DNA of 64,000 bases from Burkholderia sp. WSM2232. Its GTDB lineage: Bacteria; Pseudomonadota; Gammaproteobacteria; Burkholderiales; Burkholderiaceae. The notes under the pieces were generated by a model. That model worked only from the letters and a program-made list of their open reading frames with translations. It did not search any database and had not been told where the DNA came from. The position numbers and the translations under genes are program-made. This document shows positions 26,631-33,958 of the stretch, piece after piece. The stretch is taken from positions 114,578-178,577 of the forward strand of contig NZ_AWZV01000015.1 of the NCBI RefSeq assembly GCF_000472545.1, written 5' to 3'. The stretch's first letter is position 1; each line of letters begins with the position of its first letter.

Positions 26631-27896
26631 TCAATCGGAGGCTGCGTGGGTGCCGCGTCGGATCTCCGTTGGTGTGTGCGCTGGAGCGTCCGTTGGTATG
26701 TCCGCTGGCGCGTCCGTTTGTAGGTCTGTTACCAGGTCCGTTGGTATATCGGTTTGCATGTCTCTTTGGCTGTCCGTTACCGCGGCCTGCCGCGCCCGGT
26801 ACAGCGTGAGGCGCTCAGCCAGCTTCGCGCTGACGCTTGCCACGAGCGGCGCACCGCTGCCGGCGTTTTGCAGTTCGCGCCAGAAATGGCAGGCCACCTG
26901 GCGGCCGCCGGGAAGCGTTTCCGACAGCGGGCGCTCCTGTGAGCAGCGTGGCTTTGCATGGGGACAGCGCGTGTGGAACCGGCAACCGGGCGGCGGGGCG
27001 GTGGGGCTCGGCAAATCGCCCTGCAATGCCGGTTTCATGCGCCGCTCGCGCGGACTGCCGGCCGGAATTGCGCGCAACAGCGCCTGTGTGTACGGATGCA
27101 GCGGCGCGTCGAACAGCTCATCGACCTGCGCGAGTTCGACAATCTCGCCCAGATACATGACGGCGACGCGGTCGCTCATATGGCGGATCACGGCAAGGTC
27201 GTGCGCGACCATGATGAGAGTGAGCCCCAGCTCGGCCTTTAGCGACTCGAGCAGATTGATTACCTGCGCCTGCACCGACACGTCGAGCGCGGAAACCGGT
27301 TCGTCGCCGACAATCAGTCTGGGCTCGCCCGCCAGCGCCCGCGCAATGCCCACGCGTTGGCGCTGCCCGCCGGAAAACTCGTGCGGATAGCGGTCTGCAT
27401 ACGCCGGCTGCAGGCCCACCTTGCCCAACAGTTGCGCGACGCGTTCGCGCCGCTCGGCGGCATTGCGCGCGAGACCGTGGAAAGCCACCGGCTCGCCGAT
27501 TATCTGCCCGACCGTCATGCCGGGATTCAGCGACGCAAACGGGTCCTGGAAAATGATCTGCATTTCACGGCGCAGGCGGCGCAGTTTCGCGCCCTGCCAG
27601 TGAGTGATGTCTTCGCCCTGATAAAACACTCGGCCTTCGGTCGCATCGATGAGGCGCAGCAGCAGACGGCCGAGCGTGGATTTGCCGCAGCCCGACTCGC
27701 CGACCACTGCGAAGGTCTCGCCTGTCTGTACTGCGAACGACACCTCGTTGACGGCATGCACAGTGGGCGAGCGCGCAAACAGATGACGCTCGCCGCCGAA
27801 GCGCCGGGTGAGCGCGCGAGCTTCGATGGCCGGCGTGGCCGTGTTCGCGGTCTCGGCGACGCCAGGGGCGCGCTGCACGATGCGAGGCGTCGTCAT
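26631..27896 (-). CDS. Peptide ABC transporter ATP-binding protein (DppF-like) with repetitive tail
   Basis: ATPase subunit of 421 residues. Seen: Walker [10 protein letters not shown] near 72, Q-loop [13 protein letters not shown], signature [14 protein letters not shown], Walker [14 protein letters not shown]-loop VAHDL, and the oligopeptide-transporter C-terminal cysteine block [19 protein letters not shown]. Usual length is 320-340; about 45 extra residues at the end are a low-complexity Thr/Asp/Pro/Ala repeat ([20 protein letters not shown], then [13 protein letters not shown]) encoded by a 12-bp tandem array. The repeat follows the real domain, so function is probably kept. Its start codon overlaps the stop codon of the DppD-like gene by four bases (ATGA). 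It works as the second ATPase of the importer. Confidence 0.93.
   Translation of the reverse strand: MTTPRIVQRAPGVAETANTATPAIEARALTRRFGGERHLFARSPTVHAVNEVSFAVQTGETFAVVGESGCGKSTLGRLLLRLIDATEGRVFYQGEDITHWQGAKLRRLRREMQIIFQDPFASLNPGMTVGQIIGEPVAFHGLARNAAERRERVAQLLGKVGLQPAYADRYPHEFSGGQRQRVGIARALAGEPRLIVGDEPVSALDVSVQAQVINLLESLKAELGLTLIMVAHDLAVIRHMSDRVAVMYLGEIVELAQVDELFDAPLHPYTQALLRAIPAGSPRERRMKPALQGDLPSPTAPPPGCRFHTRCPHAKPRCSQERPLSETLPGGRQVACHFWRELQNAGSGAPLVASVSAKLAERLTLYRARQAAVTDSQRDMQTDIPTDLVTDLQTDAPADIPTDAPAHTPTEIRRGTHAASD
26667..26774. repeat. 12-bp tandem repeat inside the 3' end of the DppF-like gene
   Basis: Nine imperfect 12-bp units of the type CGTTGGTATGTC on the plus strand. Read on the coding strand they give four-residue units such as TDIP and TDAP. 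The unit is a multiple of three, so copy-number change would lengthen or shorten the tail without breaking the frame. Confidence 0.85.
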
Positions 27897-28912
27897 ATCA
27901 GTTCCTCGTGCTGCGCCGATGCTGCGAACTGCTCGACAGGTGCGAGCCAGCAGGCGACACGATGCTCGCCCGCGAGCGTGCGTTCTGGCGGCGCATGTTC
28001 GACGCAGCGCCGCTGCGCGAACGGACAGCGCGGCGCAAAGCGGCAGCCGCGCGGCATCTGGCCGGGAGAGGGCACCGAGCCGCGAATGGTGGAAAGCGCG
28101 CCTTCGCGTTTGCCGACGGACGGAATTGCGCCCATGAGGCCGATGGTGTACGGGTGCTGCGGGTCGTCGAACAGATCGGTAACCGTGCCGTATTCCACTA
28201 TCTTGCCGGCGTACATGACCGCGACCCGGTCCGCCACTTCGGCCACCACGCCGAGGTCATGGGTGATGAGCAGCATGGCGGTGCCGGTTTGGGCCTGAAG
28301 CGTGCGGATCAGCGACAACACTTGCGCCTGAATGGTGACGTCGAGCGCGGTGGTGGGTTCGTCCGCGATCAGCAGACGCGGGCTGTTGGCAAGCGCCATC
28401 GCGATCATCGCGCGCTGGCGCATGCCGCCCGAGAGTTGATGCGCAAAGGCGTCGAGCCGTGTTTCCGGCGCGGGGATGCGCACGAGCCGCAACATGGTGA
28501 GTGCTTCTTCCCGCGCCTGTGCGCGATTCAGGCCGCGGTGCCGGCGGATGCTTTCCGCGATCTGCTCGCCAATCGTGTAGGCGGGGTTGAGCGACGTCAT
28601 GGGCTCCTGGAAGATCATGGACATGCGGTTGCCGCGAATGTCGGCCAGCCTGCGCTCGGACATTGCGAACAGATCTTCCCCTTCGAAGTGCGCCGAGCCA
28701 GCCACGCGCCGCGCTGGCGGGCTCGCGAGCAGTCCCATTAGCGCAAGCGACGTGACGCTCTTGCCGCAACCCGACTCCCCGACCATGCACAAGGTCTCGC
28801 CCGCGCGAACCGCGAACGAGATGTCGTCGACGACATTGGGCATCTCCGGCGCATTCGAAAACTTCAATGAGAAGCCACGCACATCGAGAATCGGCCCGCC
28901 TTCGCCGGTCAT
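27893..28912 (-). CDS. Peptide ABC transporter ATP-binding protein (DppD-like)
   Basis: ATPase subunit of 339 residues, first gene of the six-gene importer operon. Seen: Walker [17 protein letters not shown] near 44, Q-loop [20 protein letters not shown], signature [15 protein letters not shown], Walker [14 protein letters not shown]-loop THDLGV, and the C-terminal [15 protein letters not shown] block of peptide-transporter ATPases. It starts [16 protein letters not shown], normal for the family. Together with the DppF-like protein it forms the heterodimeric motor; in the glutathione importer GsiABCD these two are fused into one GsiA protein. Regulation by the divergent LysR gene at 29057 is likely. 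Confidence 0.94.
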   Translation of the reverse strand: MTGEGGPILDVRGFSLKFSNAPEMPNVVDDISFAVRAGETLCMVGESGCGKSVTSLALMGLLASPPARRVAGSAHFEGEDLFAMSERRLADIRGNRMSMIFQEPMTSLNPAYTIGEQIAESIRRHRGLNRAQAREEALTMLRLVRIPAPETRLDAFAHQLSGGMRQRAMIAMALANSPRLLIADEPTTALDVTIQAQVLSLIRTLQAQTGTAMLLITHDLGVVAEVADRVAVMYAGKIVEYGTVTDLFDDPQHPYTIGLMGAIPSVGKREGALSTIRGSVPSPGQMPRGCRFAPRCPFAQRRCVEHAPPERTLAGEHRVACWLAPVEQFAASAQHEELI

Positions 28913-28993
28913 GCCTCAGAACTCCGCATCGTGTTGCTGTCCTTTCAGTTCGTTGTCGAACGATCATACTGGCGGCTCTTTCGCAAAAAAATT

Positions 28994-29040
28994 AAACTTT
29001 CTTTTCGACACTTAAGTTTTTCTCATGAATTGCTCATGAG
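28994..29040. promoter_or_regulatory. Palindromes between importer operon and divergent LysR gene
   Basis: Two inverted repeats in the 144-bp divergent gap. The first is AAACTT (28994-28999) with AAGTTT (29014-29019). The second is CTCATGA-ATTGC-TCATGAG at 29022-29040, with perfect 7-bp arms, ending 16 bp before the LysR start codon. They are good candidates for LysR binding and autoregulation sites. Confidence 0.45.
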
Positions 29041-29056
29041 CTGACACGGGGTACCC

Positions 29057-29941
29057 ATGCCGACGCTACGCATGCTCAAGACGTTTCACGCCGTGGCCCG
29101 CAGCGGCTCTTTCGCTGCCGCCGCCGACGAAGTCGCGCTCACGCAAGCTGCCGTCAGTCTGCAAATGCGCGGACTGGAAGAGGCGTTGGGCCGGCAACTG
29201 TTCGATCGCAGGGGACGGCAGATTGCGCTCACGCAGCACGGCCACGCGATCCGGCCGAAGGTCGAGCAGATTCTCCAATTGCTCGCCGAACTGGAAGCCA
29301 AGCCGATGGAAGCCATGGAAGGGCCGGTGACGATCGGCGCGGTGGTCTCGGTGATCGGCGCGCTGTCGTTGGCAGTCGCACGGCTGAAGGCGGCTCACCC
29401 GCGGCTCGACGTGCGGCTCGTCTCGGCACGCTCGGACGAACTCGCAACCATGGTGCAGGCGGGCGAAGTGGACGTCGCCGCGGTAGTCGCGCGGGCGGAC
29501 CAGAAGTTGCCGGAGGCGCTCAAATGGACCACGCTCTACAGCGAGCCGATGATGCTCGTGACGAGCCGCGACGTGGTGGATAACGACCCGCAGCGTATCT
29601 TGCGCACCCACGGCTTTTTGCGCTTCGACCGGCGTGTACGCACCGGGCAGGTCGTCGAGCAGGCTTTGCAGAAGGCCGGCCTCGTAGTGACGGAGTATCT
29701 CGAGCTGAATTCGATCGAAACCATCGTCGCGCTCGTGCGTGAGAGAGTTGGCGTTGCGGTGCTGCCGTTGCTTATTCGCGGCAACTGGCTGAGCGATCCT
29801 TTGCTGAACGTCATGCCCATTTCGAATCCGCCCACGTTGCGCACCGTCGGGATGGTGCAGCGCGCATCCGACGACCGCAAGGCGCTGACGAGCGAGATTG
29901 TCGACTCGCTTCAGGCCATGCCACGAACTGGCGCGGCATGA
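29057..29941 (+). CDS. LysR-family transcriptional regulator
   Basis: Regulator of 294 residues, standard size. The N-terminal winged helix-turn-helix (MLKTFHAVARSGSFAAAADE ... LTQAAVSLQMRGLEEALGRQLFDRRGR) is followed by the substrate-binding domain from about residue 90 (GPVTIGAVVSVIG). It is divergent from the peptide-importer/GGT operon with 144 bp between starts and is the obvious candidate for its control. The effector might be a gamma-glutamyl or sulfur compound, but this is guesswork from context. The start ATG 29057 is unambiguous because the HTH begins within five residues. Confidence 0.94.
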   Translation: MPTLRMLKTFHAVARSGSFAAAADEVALTQAAVSLQMRGLEEALGRQLFDRRGRQIALTQHGHAIRPKVEQILQLLAELEAKPMEAMEGPVTIGAVVSVIGALSLAVARLKAAHPRLDVRLVSARSDELATMVQAGEVDVAAVVARADQKLPEALKWTTLYSEPMMLVTSRDVVDNDPQRILRTHGFLRFDRRVRTGQVVEQALQKAGLVVTEYLELNSIETIVALVRERVGVAVLPLLIRGNWLSDPLLNVMPISNPPTLRTVGMVQRASDDRKALTSEIVDSLQAMPRTGAA

Positions 29942-29998
29942 GGCGACGGGGCAGGGCTCAGGAAGACGGTCGCCTGGAAGCGCTGCACAGACGAGCCT

Positions 29999-30613
29999 CT
30001 AACGCAAAGGCGACCAGGTTTCCGGCAGGCAGATCGTCGAGGTCGCCCTGTCTATCTGTTCGGGGCCGCCTTGCGGTGGCCAGAGGCCTTCGGCGTAATG
30101 CTGCCGTCTTAAGCGCATGCGCTCTTCGAGGCTGGTAAATCCCCAGATGTGTGTGATGCGTGGCGGTCCATCGAGCGCGTACAGGTTCGCTATGAGATGC
30201 GATGTGTAGGATTGGGCCGGACCCACCGCGCGTTCCCACGCCCTGATGGTCGGCGCAATACCGCCGGCTTTCAGCCAGTAACGACGGATCTCGTAGAAGT
30301 CGCCGAACGTCGCTGGCTCGACGTCCGGCAAGAAAGGAAAGAGCTCATAACTTTCCATGGCTAACTGAATGGATGCGCCGGTAATTCCGAAGGGTTGTTC
30401 GGCGGTTAAGGCGCGATGGCGTTCCTGTTGCAATTCGTCTGTCGACTCGAAGCCGCGCAGCACGACGATGCGCGACAGTTCACCGATTTCCGTGCGCCAT
30501 GCCCCGAGCAGCTTGCCTGTCGCCTCGACACTCGACACCCAGCCATGTGCGCAAGCGGAAACACTGTCTTGCTCCAGAAGCGGACATGCCAACGTTGCCA
30601 GTTCGTACAGCAT
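29999..30613 (-). CDS. NIPSNAP-family protein
   Basis: A 204-residue soluble protein made of two NIPSNAP (dimeric alpha/beta barrel) modules. The first half starts MLYELATLACPLLEQDS and includes LGAWRTEIGELSRIVVLRGFES; the second half is typical, with YEIRRYWLKAGGIAPTIRAWERAV and ITHIWGFTSLEERMRLRRQHY. Function of bacterial NIPSNAPs is not established; the fold is shared with small-molecule monooxygenase-like barrels. GGAG lies seven bases before the ATG. It converges with the LysR gene and has no clear operon partner. Confidence 0.85.
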   Translation of the reverse strand: MLYELATLACPLLEQDSVSACAHGWVSSVEATGKLLGAWRTEIGELSRIVVLRGFESTDELQQERHRALTAEQPFGITGASIQLAMESYELFPFLPDVEPATFGDFYEIRRYWLKAGGIAPTIRAWERAVGPAQSYTSHLIANLYALDGPPRITHIWGFTSLEERMRLRRQHYAEGLWPPQGGPEQIDRATSTICLPETWSPLR

Positions 30614-31033
30614 TTGTGCGCTCCTTTCGGTGAGCTGGTGTTGAGCTGGTGTTTAACTGGCTCCCAATGTAATCCCCGGACTGGAGGTGGATAAATGCAC
30701 GGTGCCTTGGAACAGAATCCACTCACATTGAGCAATCGACTTTCTCAAGGCAATGACCGAAGTGGCGAACAGGTCGGTTCGCTGCCTGGTTCTCCTGGCA
30801 GGAAAATATTATGGAAACCTTAAGGAGCGCATCGGCATGATGGAATGAAACGCGTGCTGACGACCGAGGTGGCCCTGACAGTCTGATCTTCGGCAATAGT
30901 CGCTCGACTGTATTTTCGCCACTGTGCAAGTTCGAGTATGGGCAAAACGTGAAGCGGCGCGCGAAAGAGGGCGGAGTCGCGCCGAACCCGGAAGCTGTGC
31001 GCTCACCTGGGCGTCGTTCCGGCTCGCGCGGTG
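30614..31033. other. Gene-free stretch upstream of NIPSNAP gene
   Basis: No convincing gene on either strand. It contains a perfect 11-bp direct duplication, GAGCTGGTGTT at 30632-30642 and 30643-30653, in the leader of the NIPSNAP gene, and otherwise lower-GC sequence without clear structure. Confidence 0.45.
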
Positions 31034-31252
31034 TCAACTGTGGGCATCGACCCAGGCACGCGCCCAGCTCACGCCTGCAAGCTGAGCGTCCTCTTCGGCA
31101 TCGAAATGGCCCAGCACACCCGATGCTTCAACTAGCTTCCCGCCCAAGGTGATAGTGCCGCTGGAGGCATAGCGCTCGGGTTGGAGAATGCCTTCCTGCT
31201 CGAGGATGGCATGCCCCCACACGTCATAGCCGCGATACTTCTGCGATTGCAT
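31034..31252 (-). CDS. Small conserved-looking hypothetical protein (72 aa)
   Basis: Begins MQSQKYRGYDVWGHAILEQE and ends SWARAWVDAHS. It is acidic, without signal peptide or membrane helix, and looks like a compact alpha/beta mini-domain (alternating strands around GTITLGGKLVEASGVLGHFD). Its ATG shares one base with the stop codon of the upstream secreted-protein gene (TGATG), so the two are coupled and probably act in one process or share regulation. I do not recognise the family. Confidence 0.6.
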   Translation of the reverse strand: MQSQKYRGYDVWGHAILEQEGILQPERYASSGTITLGGKLVEASGVLGHFDAEEDAQLAGVSWARAWVDAHS

Positions 31253-31620
31253 CAGCGCATCACCCCAACGGATGCCGCATGGCCTGTCACACGCAGAACG
31301 TTGCCTTCCGGCGTGATTTGCCGCGGAATCGCGGACATATCCGGTTCCTCGTCGCGCAGGCTCTTTGGCAGCTTGCCTTGCTTTGCGACGAGCCCCGATG
31401 CCGTGGCCGAAGTGCGCCGCGAATTCACCAGCTTGCCACGCGGAACCGCGTGCCGCCGGAGTGCGAGCCTGTGCGCCGGACCCGCCTTGTGCGGGGCCGT
31501 TGCGCGCGCCTCGGGCGGATTCCACACTTCCGAGTAGGTGCCGGCCACGCCAGCCCCGCCGGCCCCGAAAGCAGCCGGCGCAAGCGCTGCCGTCAATAAC
31601 GCAAGTCCAAGCTTTCTCAC
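31252..31620 (-). CDS. Small exported protein, unknown function (122 aa)
   Basis: GTG start at 31620 with GGGAAA upstream, reading V(M)RKLGLALLTAALAPAAFGAGG, a Sec signal peptide. The mature part is basic and contains YSEVWNPPEARA followed by an Arg/His-rich stretch and later EPDMSAIPRQITPEGNVLRVTG. The GTG start is preferred over an in-frame ATG 21 codons upstream because the signal peptide then lies at the N-terminus. It is the first gene of a two-gene unit with the 72-residue ORF and is divergent from the imuA cassette. No family is recognised. Confidence 0.6.
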   Translation of the reverse strand: MRKLGLALLTAALAPAAFGAGGAGVAGTYSEVWNPPEARATAPHKAGPAHRLALRRHAVPRGKLVNSRRTSATASGLVAKQGKLPKSLRDEEPDMSAIPRQITPEGNVLRVTGHAASVGVMR

Positions 31621-31806
31621 GATTTCCCTTTGCCTCGCTCTTGTGGTTGCCAGTGGGCGCAATGCGTGGCCTGCCTGAAACACCCGCCGTTACGGCCGAC
31701 GCAGTAGTGGCTTTCCCAATGTTCCTGGCGGACCTCGGCCGACCTCGGCGCTCTTGGGTGCCCGAAAAAAGTGCCTGTTCGCCGTCACGAAAATCCGTGT
31801 AGGATA

Positions 31807-31822
31807 CTGTACATCCATACAG
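31807..31822. promoter_or_regulatory. LexA (SOS) box upstream of imuA
   Basis: CTGTACATCCATACAG: an exact CTGT-N8-ACAG LexA operator, ending 11 bp before the imuA start codon. This places the imuA-imuB-dnaE2 cassette under SOS control, as known for such cassettes in other proteobacteria. Confidence 0.85.
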
Positions 31823-31833
31823 GTTTTCTCGCA

Positions 31834-32541
31834 ATGACATCCGCCATGCCGTCGCCCGAAGCAATACACCCGTCCTTGTGGCGGGCGTCGCAGCTCGCCC
31901 GGGGCCGCGGGCGGGTGGTCGATACCGGCTACCCGGCGTTGTCGGCGGAATTGCCCGGCGGCGGCTGGCCGCTGGGGGCGCTGGTGGACCTGCTGGTGCA
32001 GCAGCCGGGCGTGGGTGAACTGCGGCTGCTGCGGCCGGCGTTGAGTGAGGCGGGCAGCCGGCCCATCGCCTTCGTGCAGCCGCCGCATGTACCGGACGGG
32101 CTCGGCCTCAGCTATATCGGCCTGTCGCTGGATCAGTTGCTGCGCGTGAAGGCGCAGAAAACGGCGGATGCGCTCTGGTCCGCGGAACAGATTCTCCGGG
32201 CCGGAAGCTGCGGCGCGCTGATCTTGTGGGCGCAGTACGCGCAGGCTGCGTCGCTGCGGCGTCTGCATCTGGCGGCGCAGTCGTCGGAGACGCTGTTCGT
32301 CATGGTGCGGCCGCTCGCGAGCGCGCAAGATGCGTCGCCGGCGCTGTTACGGCTGGCGCTCAGACCATCGGCCGACGGTCTGACCGTCGACATCGTGAAA
32401 CGACGAGGGCCCTCGCGCACGGAGCCCCTGTCGATTCCCCTTCAACCCACCCCTGTTCTGCTGTCACGACATGCGCGTCTTTCTCGCCGTTCACCTGCCG
32501 AAGTTGCCGCTCGAAGTCTTCAGACCGAACTGGTCGCCTGA
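31834..32541 (+). CDS. imuA: ImuA, RecA-like mutasome subunit
   Basis: First gene of the SOS mutagenesis cassette. ImuA has a RecA-like fold, generally without a working ATP site, and helps the ImuB-DnaE2 polymerase complex. The 235-residue protein shows LWRASQLARGRGRVVDTGYPALSAELPGGGWPLGALVDLLVQQPGVGELRLLRPAL (abbreviated conserved regions: LPGGGWPLGAL and GVGELRLLRPAL), then LSLDQLLRVKAQKTADALWSAEQIL, the signature of the family. The start at ATG 31834 is used because the LexA box lies just upstream; an upstream in-frame ATG would put the operator inside the gene. Its 3' end overlaps imuB by 71 bp. Confidence 0.88.
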   Translation: MTSAMPSPEAIHPSLWRASQLARGRGRVVDTGYPALSAELPGGGWPLGALVDLLVQQPGVGELRLLRPALSEAGSRPIAFVQPPHVPDGLGLSYIGLSLDQLLRVKAQKTADALWSAEQILRAGSCGALILWAQYAQAASLRRLHLAAQSSETLFVMVRPLASAQDASPALLRLALRPSADGLTVDIVKRRGPSRTEPLSIPLQPTPVLLSRHARLSRRSPAEVAARSLQTELVA

Positions 32542-33952
32542 GCTTCCCCACGGCAGTGTCGTGCTGGAGAAGGACAAGGTCGTCATCGCGGACAGCGTCG
32601 CGCGCGCGGCAGGCGTGCGGCTCGGCATGAAGCGCGGTGGCGTGCTGACGCTTTCGCCCGAAACGCAGATGCACGAGCGCGACTTCGCCCGCGAGCAGTC
32701 GGCGCAACGCGAGGTCGGCGTGGCGCTGATGCGCTTTTCGCCCGACGTCGCGCTGCTCGATGAAGCGACGGTGATTGTTGAAGTCGGCGCGAGCCTGCGC
32801 CTTTTTGGCGGCCTGCTGGCGCTGTGCCGCGAGGCGAAGGCAATGCTCGCCACGCTCGGCCTCACTGCACGGGTGAGCGCGGCGCCCACGGGCCAGGGCG
32901 CCTGGCTGCTGGCCCGCCATGGGAAGGGGCGCGGCGCGCGCCGTCTGCTGAAGCTGTCCACGCTCGAACAGCGGCTTGCCGGTCTGCCCATGCTCGCGGT
33001 CCCCGAGGTGCGCGAGTTCGCCGACTGGTTTATCGGGCTCGGCTGCGAAACCATTGCCGACATCCGCCGCTTGCCGCGCGCCGGCTTGCAGCGGCGCTGC
33101 GGCGAGCACCTGCTCGATTCGCTCGACCGCGCGTTCGGCAGCGCGCCGGAACTCTTCGACTGGCTCGAATTGCCGCCGGCGTTTGTTGCGCGCATCGAGA
33201 TGCCCGACCGGCTCGAACATGCGGAGGGCGCCGTGTTCGGCGCGCATCGGCTCATCGTGCAGCTATGCGGGTGGCTGTGCGCGAAACAGCTCGCGGTCAC
33301 TGGCATTCGTCTGTCGCTCGAGCACGAGCGGGGGCGCGACGCGATCGAGCCGACCGCCATCGAGATTGCGCTCGGCGAGCCCACGTGGCGCGAAGAGCAT
33401 CTGGTGAGGCTCGTGAAGGAGCGCCTCAATCGCATCGAGCTCACCGCGCCGGTCATTGCGCTGCGTCTTGACGCAGCGAAAGTCGAGTCGGCGGTGCCGG
33501 CGTCGGACACGCTTTTCCCCGAGCCCGGCGGCTCGAAGGAAGACCACGCGCGGCTGCTGGAACTGCTGGTCGCGCGGCTTGGCGAAGAGAACGTGCTGCG
33601 GCCGGCGCCGAGCGCGGACCATCGCCCGGAAATCGCCAACTCATGGGTGCCGGTCACGCAGCCGGTGAAGCCCGCCGTTATTCCGGAAGGCTTGCCGCGG
33701 CCCACGTGGATGCTGGACCAGCCGGTGCGCCTGCTGATGCGCCAGCACCGTCCGTTCTATGGCTCGCCGCTGCGCATGGTGTCGCCGGGCGAGCGCATCG
33801 AGGCGGGCTGGTTCGACGGCGAACTGGTGACGCGCGACTATTTCGTCGCCCAGGCGGACGACCAGAGCTGCTACTGGATTTACCGCGAGCGCGTGAGCAG
33901 CCGCGACGCCGAAGAGGAACCGCGCTGGTTCCTGCATGGCCTGTTCGGATGA
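32471..33952 (+). CDS. imuB: ImuB, Y-family-like mutasome hub
   Basis: A 493-residue Y-family polymerase homologue. ImuB proteins lack the catalytic acidic residues and act as an adaptor that ties DnaE2 and ImuA to the sliding clamp. Seen: MRVFLAVHLPKLPLEVF replaces the active Asp motif of true Y polymerases, and LLDEATVIVEVGASLRLFGG stands where the second catalytic acidic pair would be. The helix-hairpin-helix part (ETIADIRRLPRAGLQRRCG) and little-finger region follow. Around residue 345 a degenerate TLFPEPGG marks the usual clamp-binding position. It overlaps imuA by 71 bp and is followed after six bases by dnaE2. Confidence 0.9.
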   Translation: MRVFLAVHLPKLPLEVFRPNWSPELPHGSVVLEKDKVVIADSVARAAGVRLGMKRGGVLTLSPETQMHERDFAREQSAQREVGVALMRFSPDVALLDEATVIVEVGASLRLFGGLLALCREAKAMLATLGLTARVSAAPTGQGAWLLARHGKGRGARRLLKLSTLEQRLAGLPMLAVPEVREFADWFIGLGCETIADIRRLPRAGLQRRCGEHLLDSLDRAFGSAPELFDWLELPPAFVARIEMPDRLEHAEGAVFGAHRLIVQLCGWLCAKQLAVTGIRLSLEHERGRDAIEPTAIEIALGEPTWREEHLVRLVKERLNRIELTAPVIALRLDAAKVESAVPASDTLFPEPGGSKEDHARLLELLVARLGEENVLRPAPSADHRPEIANSWVPVTQPVKPAVIPEGLPRPTWMLDQPVRLLMRQHRPFYGSPLRMVSPGERIEAGWFDGELVTRDYFVAQADDQSCYWIYRERVSSRDAEEEPRWFLHGLFG

Positions 33953-33958
33953 CGCGCC

